From positions 96,260-160,259 of the forward strand of contig JAUHYZ010000002.1 of assembly GCA_030426245.1 (NCBI GenBank): a stretch of 64,000 nt of DNA, written 5' to 3'. The stretch is from Alphaproteobacteria bacterium. Lineage in GTDB: Bacteria; Pseudomonadota; Alphaproteobacteria; Sphingomonadales; Sphingomonadaceae. Position 1 is the first letter of the stretch, and every line of letters starts with the position of its first letter. Both the position numbers and the translations under genes were made by a program. The notes under the pieces are model-generated. The model did not search any database. It was not told the origin of the DNA and saw only the letters and a list, made by a program, of their open reading frames with translations. Of this stretch, positions 8,805-16,411 are shown in pieces.

Positions 8805-10225
8805 GCGAGAAGGCTGCTCTGCTCGATCCCATGACGGGGTGGGTCCTGCTGGCGCTGTTCAGCTTGTTGTGGATCGGCCTGGGCGTCTATTGGGGGCGCC
8901 GCAACAAGAGCTTCGAAGATCATGCGCTGGCAGGCCGCAATGTCGGCCTTGCGCTTGGTTCTGCCACTGCCGCAGCCACCTGGATTACTTCGAACACCAC
9001 CATGCTGGCGCCGCAATTTGCGCTTGAGCTGGGCATCTGGGGAATGCTGGCCTATTCGATGGCGGCATTCGGCCTGCTGCTGTTTGCGCCGCTTGCGGGG
9101 CGTATCCGCAAGCTGATGCCGAACGGCTATACTTCGGGGGATTTCTTCCGCTTGCGATATGGCCGTTTTGCCTGGTTCATCTTTCTGATTTTCACGCTGT
9201 TCTATTCGCTCACCTGGCTCGTCAGCATGGCGATGGCAGGGGGGATCTTGCTCAATGCACTTTCGGGCATTCCCTATGTCTGGGGAATGACCGTGATCCT
9301 GACGGTCTGCGTGATCTACACCATGCGGGGCGGCCTCATGGCCGTTATCGGCACCGATTTCATTCAGAGCCTGATCATCCTGGTTGGCATTGTGATCGTG
9401 GGCTTCTCCGTACTGCAGAACGTCTCGGTCGAGGAAATTCACACCAATCTCGAAACCAACAAGCCGATGCTGATCACGGTGATGTTCCCGGCGGCGTTGA
9501 TGGCGATTTTCAACAATCTGCTGTTCGGGCTGGGTGAGGTATTCCATAACAATGTCTGGTGGAGCCGCGCTTTCGCTCTTCGCGAGGGCGTCGGCGGGAA
9601 AGCCTTTGCGATTGCGGGCCTGGTATGGTTCCCGATCCCGATCGCGGCGGGCTTCATCGCGCTGGCTTCGGGCGCGCTCAACGTAGCGGTGCCGAGCCCC
9701 GACATGGTCGGCCCGCTGGTTATTGCAGATGTGCTGGGCGGGGCAGGAGCCATTGCGATCTTCATTATCGTATTCTGCTCCCTGGCATCCAGCATCGACA
9801 GTCTGCTGGCCGCGACATCGGACCTCATAACCGAAGACGTCTATCGCCGTCTCTTCCATCCCATGGCGCAGCCCGAATCGCTTAAGGTCGTGGCGCAATG
9901 GATCACTTTGGGCCTTGGTCTATTCACTTGGGCCGTCTGCGTACCACGTATCGGGACGCTAGCATCCGTACTGTTTTTTGCAGGACCACTGGTTGGTGCT
10001 ATGATCTGGCCGATCGTGACCGGACTGTATTGGCGCAGAGCCAACACAACAGGCGCGATCGGGGGGATGCTGCTGGGCGGCGGCATTGGCTTGATCAGCT
10101 ACTTCCAGATCGGCTGGTACGTAGCGAGTACGATAGGCACGGCCGTTTCGATGGTGTGGGTCCTTGCTTGCGCCTTACTCTCCAAAACCCAGTTTGACTG
10201 GAGCAGGCTAAAAGAGGGCATTTGA
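8801..10225 (+). CDS. Sodium:solute symporter (SSS family)
   Basis: A 474-residue integral membrane protein with about 13 TM helices and the SSS/LeuT-fold signatures: GRNVGLALGSATAAATWITSN near TM1-2 and a late SSIDSLLAATSDLITEDVYR segment. It would import a small organic solute with Na+. It is flanked and translationally coupled on both sides (ATGA with the exported protein upstream, TGATG with a micropeptide downstream), then followed by carbamoyltransferase, asparagine synthetase and HAD genes. The cargo is probably an amino acid, ureido compound or organic acid used by those enzymes; that is inference. Confidence 0.88.
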   Translation: MSEKAALLDPMTGWVLLALFSLLWIGLGVYWGRRNKSFEDHALAGRNVGLALGSATAAATWITSNTTMLAPQFALELGIWGMLAYSMAAFGLLLFAPLAGRIRKLMPNGYTSGDFFRLRYGRFAWFIFLIFTLFYSLTWLVSMAMAGGILLNALSGIPYVWGMTVILTVCVIYTMRGGLMAVIGTDFIQSLIILVGIVIVGFSVLQNVSVEEIHTNLETNKPMLITVMFPAALMAIFNNLLFGLGEVFHNNVWWSRAFALREGVGGKAFAIAGLVWFPIPIAAGFIALASGALNVAVPSPDMVGPLVIADVLGGAGAIAIFIIVFCSLASSIDSLLAATSDLITEDVYRRLFHPMAQPESLKVVAQWITLGLGLFTWAVCVPRIGTLASVLFFAGPLVGAMIWPIVTGLYWRRANTTGAIGGMLLGGGIGLISYFQIGWYVASTIGTAVSMVWVLACALLSKTQFDWSRLKEGI

Positions 10226-10344
10226 TGTTTTCAGCCGGAACTCTTTCCTTACTCATCTATGGTTCGTTGATCTGGTGCGCCATATCCGCGACGGCGTTAC
10301 TCGCCATGCTTGTGCGTGACATCGCCGGGGGAACCAGCTGGTGA
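10225..10344 (+). CDS. 39-residue single-TM micropeptide, symporter-coupled
   Basis: A short open frame of 40 codons including the stop. Its ATG overlaps the symporter stop (TGATG) and its own stop overlaps the GTG of the next gene (GTGA). The product is one hydrophobic helix (about residues 6-30, with GSLIWCAISATALLAMLV) followed by a charged tail ending GGTSW. The two-sided overlap leaves no intergenic space, and the frame is filled by a clean TM helix, so I regard it as real. Small membrane partners are known for other SSS transporters (YhdT with PanF, DUF4212 proteins), which supports a subunit role by analogy. Confidence 0.6.
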   Translation: MFSAGTLSLLIYGSLIWCAISATALLAMLVRDIAGGTSW

Positions 10345-11432
10345 CCCTCCCTGCTTCGAAGGTCGCCCATGAGGCGGATCCAAAGCGGAAATTCGGAAGA
10401 ATTGGAAACTGCCCCGATCCATCGGGACTGCTCGCAGATTCTCCGATGATCCAGACCAAGGTGCTCGACCGGTTGCGCAACAGTTCGGTCCTGTCGGCTG
10501 CACAGTTCGACAAGGAATTGCTGTGCGAATTGACCAAGCTGGCGGCTTATCTGCAGCTGCACCGCTTCCCGGTGGTGCATGCGCTGGAAGATAAGATCAT
10601 GGCCGCCGCATTCTTCGAGCCGAGTACGCGGACGCGCCTTTCCTTCGAAAGTGCAATGCTTTCCGTTGGCGGCAAGACGATCAGTGTCGCCGATGCAAAG
10701 ACGACAGGCGTCGCCAAGGGCGAAAGCATGCGGGACATCGGCCAGATGTTCAATTCCTATGCCGATATCGTTGTGGTGCGGCATACAGAGCAACGCGCAG
10801 TGGCCGACCTGACGGAGTATTTGCGCATTCCGCTGGTGAACGGCGGCAATGGATCGGATGAGCATCCGACGCAGGCGCTGGCAGACTGGTATGCGCTGCT
10901 CAAATGGCGTCCGGAAATCGCCTATGGCCAGCTCCCGGAGAAGTTCCGTCTGAACATCGGGATCATCGGAACGCCGGGCAATATGCGGACCGTAAAGAGC
11001 TTTCTCACGCTGGCTCTGCTGTTCCCCGAAAACGTCAACCACATCACGATCTTTTCGGAAATGGCCGATCCGCTGGGCGAGGAACTGCGTGAGGTGTGCA
11101 ATGGCAGCCCGATCGGGATCAACTTTTCCCGCGATCTTCAAGGCAGCCTTGAATATCTAGACATCGTCTACATGAATGCGATTGCCTATCTTGGCGATGG
11201 CTACCGTTTCTTTGGCGAAGAGTTCCAATTGAGCGCCAAGAGCAAGCTGAAGGACGACACAGTCATCCTTCATCCGCTTGCGCGCGGGGACGAGTTGTCG
11301 ACCGATCTCGATGAGACGCAGCACAATCTTTATTTCAACCAGGCCGATGGCGCAGTCTGGATCCGGCAGGCACTGTTGCTGGCCATTTTCGACCGGGTAC
11401 GCAACATCGTGCCCGACAATCTCTTGAACTGA
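10341..11432 (+). CDS. Aspartate/ornithine carbamoyltransferase-family protein, divergent substrate site
   Basis: A 363-residue protein clearly of the ATCase/OTCase fold. The carbamoyl-phosphate site is intact: S95-T96-R97-T98, K126 (KGES), R147, H175-P-T-Q178 and R216. The amino-acid side differs from aspartate carbamoyltransferase: where PyrB has an Arg and Gln in the TRVQ segment that grip aspartate, this protein has A280 and A282 (YMNAIAYLG), and HPLPR is HPLAR (311-315). It has about 35 extra N-terminal residues; the GTG start is supported by GGGGGA 8 bases upstream and by overlap with the micropeptide stop, though an ATG at 10446 is possible. It lies next to an asparagine synthetase and not to other pyrimidine genes, so a specialised acceptor is likely. 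Confidence 0.8.
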   Translation: MTLPASKVAHEADPKRKFGRIGNCPDPSGLLADSPMIQTKVLDRLRNSSVLSAAQFDKELLCELTKLAAYLQLHRFPVVHALEDKIMAAAFFEPSTRTRLSFESAMLSVGGKTISVADAKTTGVAKGESMRDIGQMFNSYADIVVVRHTEQRAVADLTEYLRIPLVNGGNGSDEHPTQALADWYALLKWRPEIAYGQLPEKFRLNIGIIGTPGNMRTVKSFLTLALLFPENVNHITIFSEMADPLGEELREVCNGSPIGINFSRDLQGSLEYLDIVYMNAIAYLGDGYRFFGEEFQLSAKSKLKDDTVILHPLARGDELSTDLDETQHNLYFNQADGAVWIRQALLLAIFDRVRNIVPDNLLN

Positions 11433-11471
11433 GCCTCAACCGGCCGTCAATCGAAGGTAAGAACAAGCACG

Positions 11472-13415
11472 ATGTGTGGCATTGCCGGGTTCTGGACCCC
11501 GTCTTCATTTCCAACTGATAGTGAAATCATCGCCCAGGCGATGGCGGACAAGATGTATCACCGCGGCCCGGATGGGCATGGCTATCATTTCGATCCGGCC
11601 AGTGGCCTCGCAATGGTGCATACCCGCCTATCGATCATTGGCCTTCATGCAGGCGATCAGCCGATCTACGGTATGGAAAGCGACGGCACGGCCGGGCTGG
11701 TCGGTACGATCAATGGCGAATTCTACGACTACAAGCGGATACGCGGGCTGCTGCGTACCGACGGGTATGAATTCTCCACCAAGTCGGACAGCGAAATCGC
11801 GCTGAAGCTCTATCGCAAGCACGGGCTGGACTTCGTCGACCATTTGCGCGGCGAGTTCGCCTTCGCCATTTTCGACGAGGAAAAACAGCAACTGATCCTG
11901 GTACGCGATCGCTTCGGAATTCGTCCGCTGTTTTACCATGCCGGCGATGCGGGTTTCTTCTGGGGCAGCGAAATGAAAGCGATGCTGGCCCATCCCGGTG
12001 TGCCCCGCGATGTCTGCCCGAAGGCGCAGCTGCATCAGATGATGCAGGTGATGGTGCCCGGGATGACCCTGTTCGAAGGTATCCAGGCGTTGAAGCCAGG
12101 CCATATGCTGATCGTCACGAAACAGGACGACGGATCCTTCGTGCTTGAAGAGAAGCGCTATTGGGACGCGGAGTTCCCGCTCGATGGCGAGCATGACGAT
12201 CTGCCTGACGATGAGCATATTGAAAATGTCCGCCAGGCTCTGGTGGAAAGCATCACCTTGCGGCTGGAGGCGGACGTTCCGGTCGCCTGCTATCTTTCTG
12301 GCGGGATAGACAGCTGTTCGATCATAGGCATGGCCGCGGCCATTCAGCAATCGCCGGTCAAGGCCTTTACCATCAGCTTCGACGATGACCGCTACGATGA
12401 AGCGGCGATCGCCACCGAAATGGCCGAGAAGGCCGGCGCAGACCAGGATATCCTCAACATCAAGGCCGTGGATCTCTACGGCAAGAATTTCGAGGACGCG
12501 GTCTATTACTCGGAGCGTACCTTCTACAACACGCTCGGCGTCGCCAAGATGCTGATGAGCAAGCATGTGCGAGAAGTCGGCTACAAGGTGGTGATCACGG
12601 GCGAAGGCAGCGACGAGCTGTTCGGCGGCTATGCCCAGTTCAAGGCGGACTATTTCCTGCACGATCCGGAGCTGTCGAAGACGACGGCCGGCGAAGAGAT
12701 GAAGAAGCGTAATGCGATCTTCTCGGGTTCCGTACTGGCCGAACAGCAGATGTCGCATCCCGCTTTCGAGGAAGTAATGGGCTTCACGCCGTCATGGATC
12801 CAGCCCTGGATGCTCGTGCTCGAGCGAGTGAAACCCCTGCTTTCCGATGAGTTCAAGCAAAGGCTGGGCGACTACGATCCGATCGCGGCGATCGCCTATT
12901 CGCTAGACCGTTCGATGCTGGATGGGCGCCATGTGCTCGACAAGGTGCAGTATAGCTGGATCAAGACCATGCTGGAGGGGCAGATCCTCAATTGGGGCGG
13001 GGACCGCGTGGACATGGCCAACAGCCTTGAAAGCCGCCCGGCCTTTCTCGATCACCATGTTGCCGAGCTTGCGCTGCGCATTCCGCCGCATGTGCGTATC
13101 CGCGACGGGATCGAAAAATGGGTAGTGCGCGAGGCGATGAAATATGTCCTGCCCGAAGTGCTCTATAAGCGCGAGAAATTCGCCTTTATGGCACCGCCGG
13201 CCCATACTGACGAAGAAAAGACAAATGAAATCAATAAATTGATTGAAAAGTGGCTGTCTTCGGAGAAAATCGCGGAACACGGTATTTTCGATGAAGCGAA
13301 GCTACGCCAGTCGATCGAGGATTATCGCAAGAGTGACGATCACACGCAAAACACGCGCAAGGATATCATATTGAACCACGCGATTGCGTTGCATGCGATC
13401 GGCGAGTTGATCTGA
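11472..13415 (+). CDS. asnB: Asparagine synthase (glutamine-hydrolysing) family
   Basis: A 647-residue two-domain amidotransferase. Cys2 is the glutaminase nucleophile (MCGIAGFW), followed by the class II glutaminase domain with NGEFYD and SDSEIAL segments. The synthetase domain begins about residue 250 with the ATP-binding PP-loop SGGIDS at 276-281, and GEGSDELFGGY follows. It would transfer glutamine-derived ammonia to a carboxylate activated as acyl-AMP. True AsnB makes asparagine; homologues in biosynthetic clusters amidate or close lactams on other acids. It follows the carbamoyltransferase by 39 bases. Whether it is the cell's asparagine synthetase or a pathway enzyme cannot be told. 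Confidence 0.88.
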   Translation: MCGIAGFWTPSSFPTDSEIIAQAMADKMYHRGPDGHGYHFDPASGLAMVHTRLSIIGLHAGDQPIYGMESDGTAGLVGTINGEFYDYKRIRGLLRTDGYEFSTKSDSEIALKLYRKHGLDFVDHLRGEFAFAIFDEEKQQLILVRDRFGIRPLFYHAGDAGFFWGSEMKAMLAHPGVPRDVCPKAQLHQMMQVMVPGMTLFEGIQALKPGHMLIVTKQDDGSFVLEEKRYWDAEFPLDGEHDDLPDDEHIENVRQALVESITLRLEADVPVACYLSGGIDSCSIIGMAAAIQQSPVKAFTISFDDDRYDEAAIATEMAEKAGADQDILNIKAVDLYGKNFEDAVYYSERTFYNTLGVAKMLMSKHVREVGYKVVITGEGSDELFGGYAQFKADYFLHDPELSKTTAGEEMKKRNAIFSGSVLAEQQMSHPAFEEVMGFTPSWIQPWMLVLERVKPLLSDEFKQRLGDYDPIAAIAYSLDRSMLDGRHVLDKVQYSWIKTMLEGQILNWGGDRVDMANSLESRPAFLDHHVAELALRIPPHVRIRDGIEKWVVREAMKYVLPEVLYKREKFAFMAPPAHTDEEKTNEINKLIEKWLSSEKIAEHGIFDEAKLRQSIEDYRKSDDHTQNTRKDIILNHAIALHAIGELI

Positions 13416-13480
13416 CGGCACGATGGCGGTTTAATGGTTGCGGGAGGGGTGAAAGAGGCTCTTGCATGAGGTCCTGATCG

Positions 13481-14245
13481 ATGCCCCGATTTGACTGCGT
13501 ACTTCTGGATCTTGGCGGCGTCGTCTATGTCGGCGACGAACCAATTCCCGGGGCTGTGGATGCAATCGCCAGGCTCCGCGATGGCGGCTTGCCATTGCGT
13601 TTCCTCACCAACACCACGCGTACGCCGCATGGCGAATTGCTGGGCATGTTGCGCAGAATGGGCCTCTCGGTCGAAGACGAGGAGCTGTTTACTCCGGCGC
13701 TTGCCGCCAGGCAGTTGATCGAGAAGGAGGGGCTGGAACCGCATCTGCTGATCCACCCGGCTCTGGAGGCGGATTTCGCCGGCCTGGCGCCGGGCAAGCG
13801 CAAGGCCGTGGTCGTTGGCGATGCAGGACAGGGCTTCACCTATGATGCGCTGAATGCCGCGTTCAGAGTGTTGGTTCAGGGCGCGGAATTTCTGGCTCTG
13901 GCGAACAATCGCAGTTTCCGGGACGGGGACGGGCAGCTGAGCCTCGATGCAGGGCCCTTCGTGCAGGCGCTTGCCTTTGCCAGCGGGTGCGAGCCGGTGG
14001 TCCTCGGCAAGCCCGCGCAGCCCTTCTTTCAGGCGGCGCTGAACAGCGTGGGCTGCTCAGCGGACCGGGCGGTGATGATCGGCGACGATGTTGAAAGCGA
14101 TGTCGCCGGCGCCATGGCTGCAGGACTTGCGGGTATCCTGGTCAAGACCGGCAAATACGAGCCCGGGGCGGAGAGCAGCATCGATCCGCCGCCGAGCAGG
14201 CTTTGTACCGGCTTGCACGAGGCCGTCGATTGGCTGCTCGACTGA
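13481..14245 (+). CDS. HAD-superfamily (subclass IIA, NagD/LHPP-like) protein
   Basis: A 254-residue HAD protein with a C2-type cap. Motif I is D10-L-G-G-V-V: the nucleophile Asp is present but the second Asp (general acid/base, D+2) is Gly12. Motif II is T43-N44, motif III the Lys in LGKPAQPF, motif IV MIGDDVESDV. The order of motifs and the cap position match the IIA/LHPP-like phosphatases. The D-x-G form is usual in dehalogenase-type HADs but unusual for a IIA phosphatase and could weaken phosphatase turnover. It follows asnB by 65 bases on the same strand and is likely the last gene of the operon. Substrate unknown. Confidence 0.78.
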   Translation: MPRFDCVLLDLGGVVYVGDEPIPGAVDAIARLRDGGLPLRFLTNTTRTPHGELLGMLRRMGLSVEDEELFTPALAARQLIEKEGLEPHLLIHPALEADFAGLAPGKRKAVVVGDAGQGFTYDALNAAFRVLVQGAEFLALANNRSFRDGDGQLSLDAGPFVQALAFASGCEPVVLGKPAQPFFQAALNSVGCSADRAVMIGDDVESDVAGAMAAGLAGILVKTGKYEPGAESSIDPPPSRLCTGLHEAVDWLLD

Positions 14246-14269
14246 GCTGGGCGAGAGGAGGAGGGGGGC

Positions 14270-15541
14270 CTAGTCCGCGTTGACCGCAGTGGGCGCTTCG
14301 CTGGCGGCCTTGCTGCCGGCCAGATCCAAAACGCATTCGAACAGGAGCTGTGCGCCGCGCTCTATGTCCGACCAATGCGTCCATTCATCGGGCGCGTGGC
14401 TGACTCCGTTGACGCTGGGTACGAAAATCAGCGCCGCCTTGGTGTGATTGCAGAAGAACTGCACATCGTGGCCCGCGCCGGATGGCATGATCTTGTAGCT
14501 GTAGTCCAGTTCCTGCGTCTTGCTTTCGATCAGGTCCATCAGCGATCTGTCGCAATAGGCGGGTTTGAGCCAGCTCATCTCTTCATATTCGAATTTGAGT
14601 TTGTGCTTGCGCGCAATGCTGGACAGCACGCGGCGGCAGGCGTCGGATAGCGCCTTCATGACGTCTTCATCCAGATCGCGCCCCACGATGGTGAAATCCG
14701 CTTCGCCTGGCACGGTATGCGGAAAGCCGGGTTTCAGCGCGACATGGCCAATCGTGATGCGGCTCTTGTCGGTGCCTTCCTCGTCTATGATCCGCTGAAT
14801 TTCATGCGCAAAATCGACCATGCCCATTAATGCGTCAGAGCGCATGTTCATCGGGGCGGTACCCGCATGATCCGCCTTGCCCATCAGGCGGCAATTCCAT
14901 TTGAAGACGCCGGAGATGCCTTCGACAATCCCGATCGTCGTCTTCTCGGTATCGAGTACCGGCCCCTGCTCGACATGCAGTTCCAGAAAGGCGTGGATTT
15001 CCTCGGGTCGGCGGTAGGCGTGCAATGCATCCTGTGCGTTGAGCCCGGCCTCCGCCATTGCATCCTTCAGCGCCAGGCCGCGTTCGTCCTTTGCAGTATC
15101 CAGCCAGTCATGCGTGAGATGTCCGGTGATCGCCTGCGCGCCCAGCATGCCGCCGAAGCGGCCTTCTTCCTCGCTCGTGCCGATGATTTCGATGGGGAAT
15201 TCCGGCTCGACACCGTTTTCCTTGAGCGTCCGGACGACCTCCAGCCCGGCAACGACACCCAGCACGCCATCGAAGATTCCGCCTGCCGGGACCGAGTCCA
15301 GATGCGATGCGATCATGATTGCGGGCTTGTCCGCCGGGCCGAAGCGCCCGATCACATTACCGGCGCCATCCATCCGGTGATCCATGCCCAGAGCCTCGAA
15401 CGTATCGCTCAGCCATTTTCGTGCAGCCATGTCTTCGGGGGTGAAGCCCTGACGGTAAACACCCCGATCCGCTTCGTTGAAGCCGAATTTCGAAATGGCG
15501 ATTATGTCTTGTTCGATACGATCGATATTGATTTGCGGCAC
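14270..15541 (-). CDS. M20 amidase of the hydantoinase/carbamoylase family
   Basis: A 423-residue Zn-dependent amidohydrolase of the group containing N-carbamoyl-L-amino-acid hydrolase, beta-ureidopropionase and allantoate amidohydrolase. Metal and catalytic residues, numbered from the chosen start, are H80, D91, E125/E126, H189 (ELHVEQGP) and H382 (NGVSHAPDEWT); the dimerisation domain lies in the middle. I start at GTG 15541 because AGGAG lies 5 bases upstream; an in-frame TTG at 15598 has weaker support. It hydrolyses N-carbamoyl or ureido groups in known relatives. Facing a carbamoyltransferase operon, it may act on the same ureido compounds; that link is inference. Confidence 0.85.
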   Translation of the reverse strand: MPQINIDRIEQDIIAISKFGFNEADRGVYRQGFTPEDMAARKWLSDTFEALGMDHRMDGAGNVIGRFGPADKPAIMIASHLDSVPAGGIFDGVLGVVAGLEVVRTLKENGVEPEFPIEIIGTSEEEGRFGGMLGAQAITGHLTHDWLDTAKDERGLALKDAMAEAGLNAQDALHAYRRPEEIHAFLELHVEQGPVLDTEKTTIGIVEGISGVFKWNCRLMGKADHAGTAPMNMRSDALMGMVDFAHEIQRIIDEEGTDKSRITIGHVALKPGFPHTVPGEADFTIVGRDLDEDVMKALSDACRRVLSSIARKHKLKFEYEEMSWLKPAYCDRSLMDLIESKTQELDYSYKIMPSGAGHDVQFFCNHTKAALIFVPSVNGVSHAPDEWTHWSDIERGAQLLFECVLDLAGSKAASEAPTAVNAD

Positions 15542-15631
15542 GATTACTCCTGCTTGGTTTCGCCAGGCATCATAATCGTTTCCCGGCAGGTTAAACAAGC
15601 GGGCCCCCCGGATCGGCGCTCAGCAGCTTTC

Positions 15632-16183
15632 CTAGCCCGCCGGATCGTCGATGCCGCTTGGCAAATGGTCGAGCCGGTATTCGTCGATTTCGATGCCTGT
15701 CGTGGCTATCAGGCGCGCAATGGACATGTAGTTCCCGATGGTCAGTACAAGGTTGACGAGGACCTGATCCGAAACATGCTCCCGCAACCCGCCCAAAGTG
15801 GAATCCGATGGAGAGAGGTTGAGCACAACCTCGTCGGTGAAGCGGCAAATCGCCGCCGTCTTGGGATCGAGAGAGGCATAATCCTGGATCCCGATCGCCT
15901 CGATTTCCTGGTCGGACAGCCCCGCCATGCCGGCCAGTGGAATGTGCTGATGCAATTCGTAGTCGCTGTTCGAAAGATGCGCGACGCGCAGAACCGCGGT
16001 TTCGCGGATTTTCGGATTGAGAACTTCAGGATCGGCGATCGCATAACCCAGTTGGCCTTGCGCTTCGAACAGGGGAGGCGAGGCATGCGCTCCCATGCGC
16101 ACGATATTGAGCGGCGTCCCGGCAAGCATGACCTGCATCCTCTCCGGCAGCTTGGTCAGATCGGGATAGGGAATGCGCGGCAT
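15632..16183 (-). CDS. Carboxymuconolactone decarboxylase (AhpD-like) family protein
   Basis: A 183-residue all-helical protein of the CMD/AhpD fold. The conserved helix carries E-L-H-Q-H in NSDYELHQHIPLAGMAGLS, but the redox CxxC of AhpD is missing (the only Cys is in AAICRFTDE), so peroxidase activity is unlikely. Family members without CxxC include decarboxylases and many uncharacterised proteins in catabolic clusters. It precedes the M20 amidase on the same strand, probably in one transcript, and is divergent from the giant Rhs gene. Confidence 0.8.
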   Translation of the reverse strand: MPRIPYPDLTKLPERMQVMLAGTPLNIVRMGAHASPPLFEAQGQLGYAIADPEVLNPKIRETAVLRVAHLSNSDYELHQHIPLAGMAGLSDQEIEAIGIQDYASLDPKTAAICRFTDEVVLNLSPSDSTLGGLREHVSDQVLVNLVLTIGNYMSIARLIATTGIEIDEYRLDHLPSGIDDPAG

Positions 16184-16264
16184 CGCTCTCGGCTCCGTTA
16201 TTTAAACAAGGTTTCAATAATCCAGGCCGATGCCAGTAAAGCGCTCCACAAGTTAACACAATAA

Positions 16265-16297
16265 GGGGCGCAGGCCGCTTCGGCCGCGTCTCGCCCC
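16265..16297. promoter_or_regulatory. Nested hairpin between the CMD-like and Rhs genes
   Basis: An outer inverted repeat GGGGCG (16265-16270) with CGCCCC (16292-16297) encloses a second hairpin GGCCG-CTT-CGGCC (16273-16285). It lies in the divergent intergenic region, so it may form in one of the leader RNAs. No T-run follows, so it is not a canonical terminator. Confidence 0.35.
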
Positions 16298-16316
16298 GAC
16301 CGTCGAGCAAGCCGGC

Positions 16317-16330
16317 CGAAAAATTTTTCG
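16317..16330. promoter_or_regulatory. 14-bp perfect AT-rich palindrome upstream of the Rhs gene
   Basis: CGAAAAATTTTTCG reads the same on both strands and stands out in GC-rich DNA, about 80 bases before the Rhs start and 135 bases before the divergent CMD gene. It may be a regulator site. Function is not established. Confidence 0.3.
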
Positions 16331-16411
16331 CCTTTCAGCTAAACTATGTGCTGCCTCGCCCGATTGGGAATTCAGAGCGGGCGGCAATCGCCCTGCTGTC
16401 TGAAAGCCTGA

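Noticed and set aside
8711..9898. A 395-codon open frame antisense to the symporter gene
   Set aside because: The product is a run of Arg/His/Gln/Asp typical of antisense reading of a membrane protein; no ribosome site or domain.
15632..16183. The CMD-like protein as an AhpD peroxidase partner
   Set aside because: The required CxxC motif is absent.
14867..16264. A 465-codon open frame antisense to the M20 amidase and CMD genes
   Set aside because: The opposite strand encodes two clearly recognisable proteins; this frame is their shadow.
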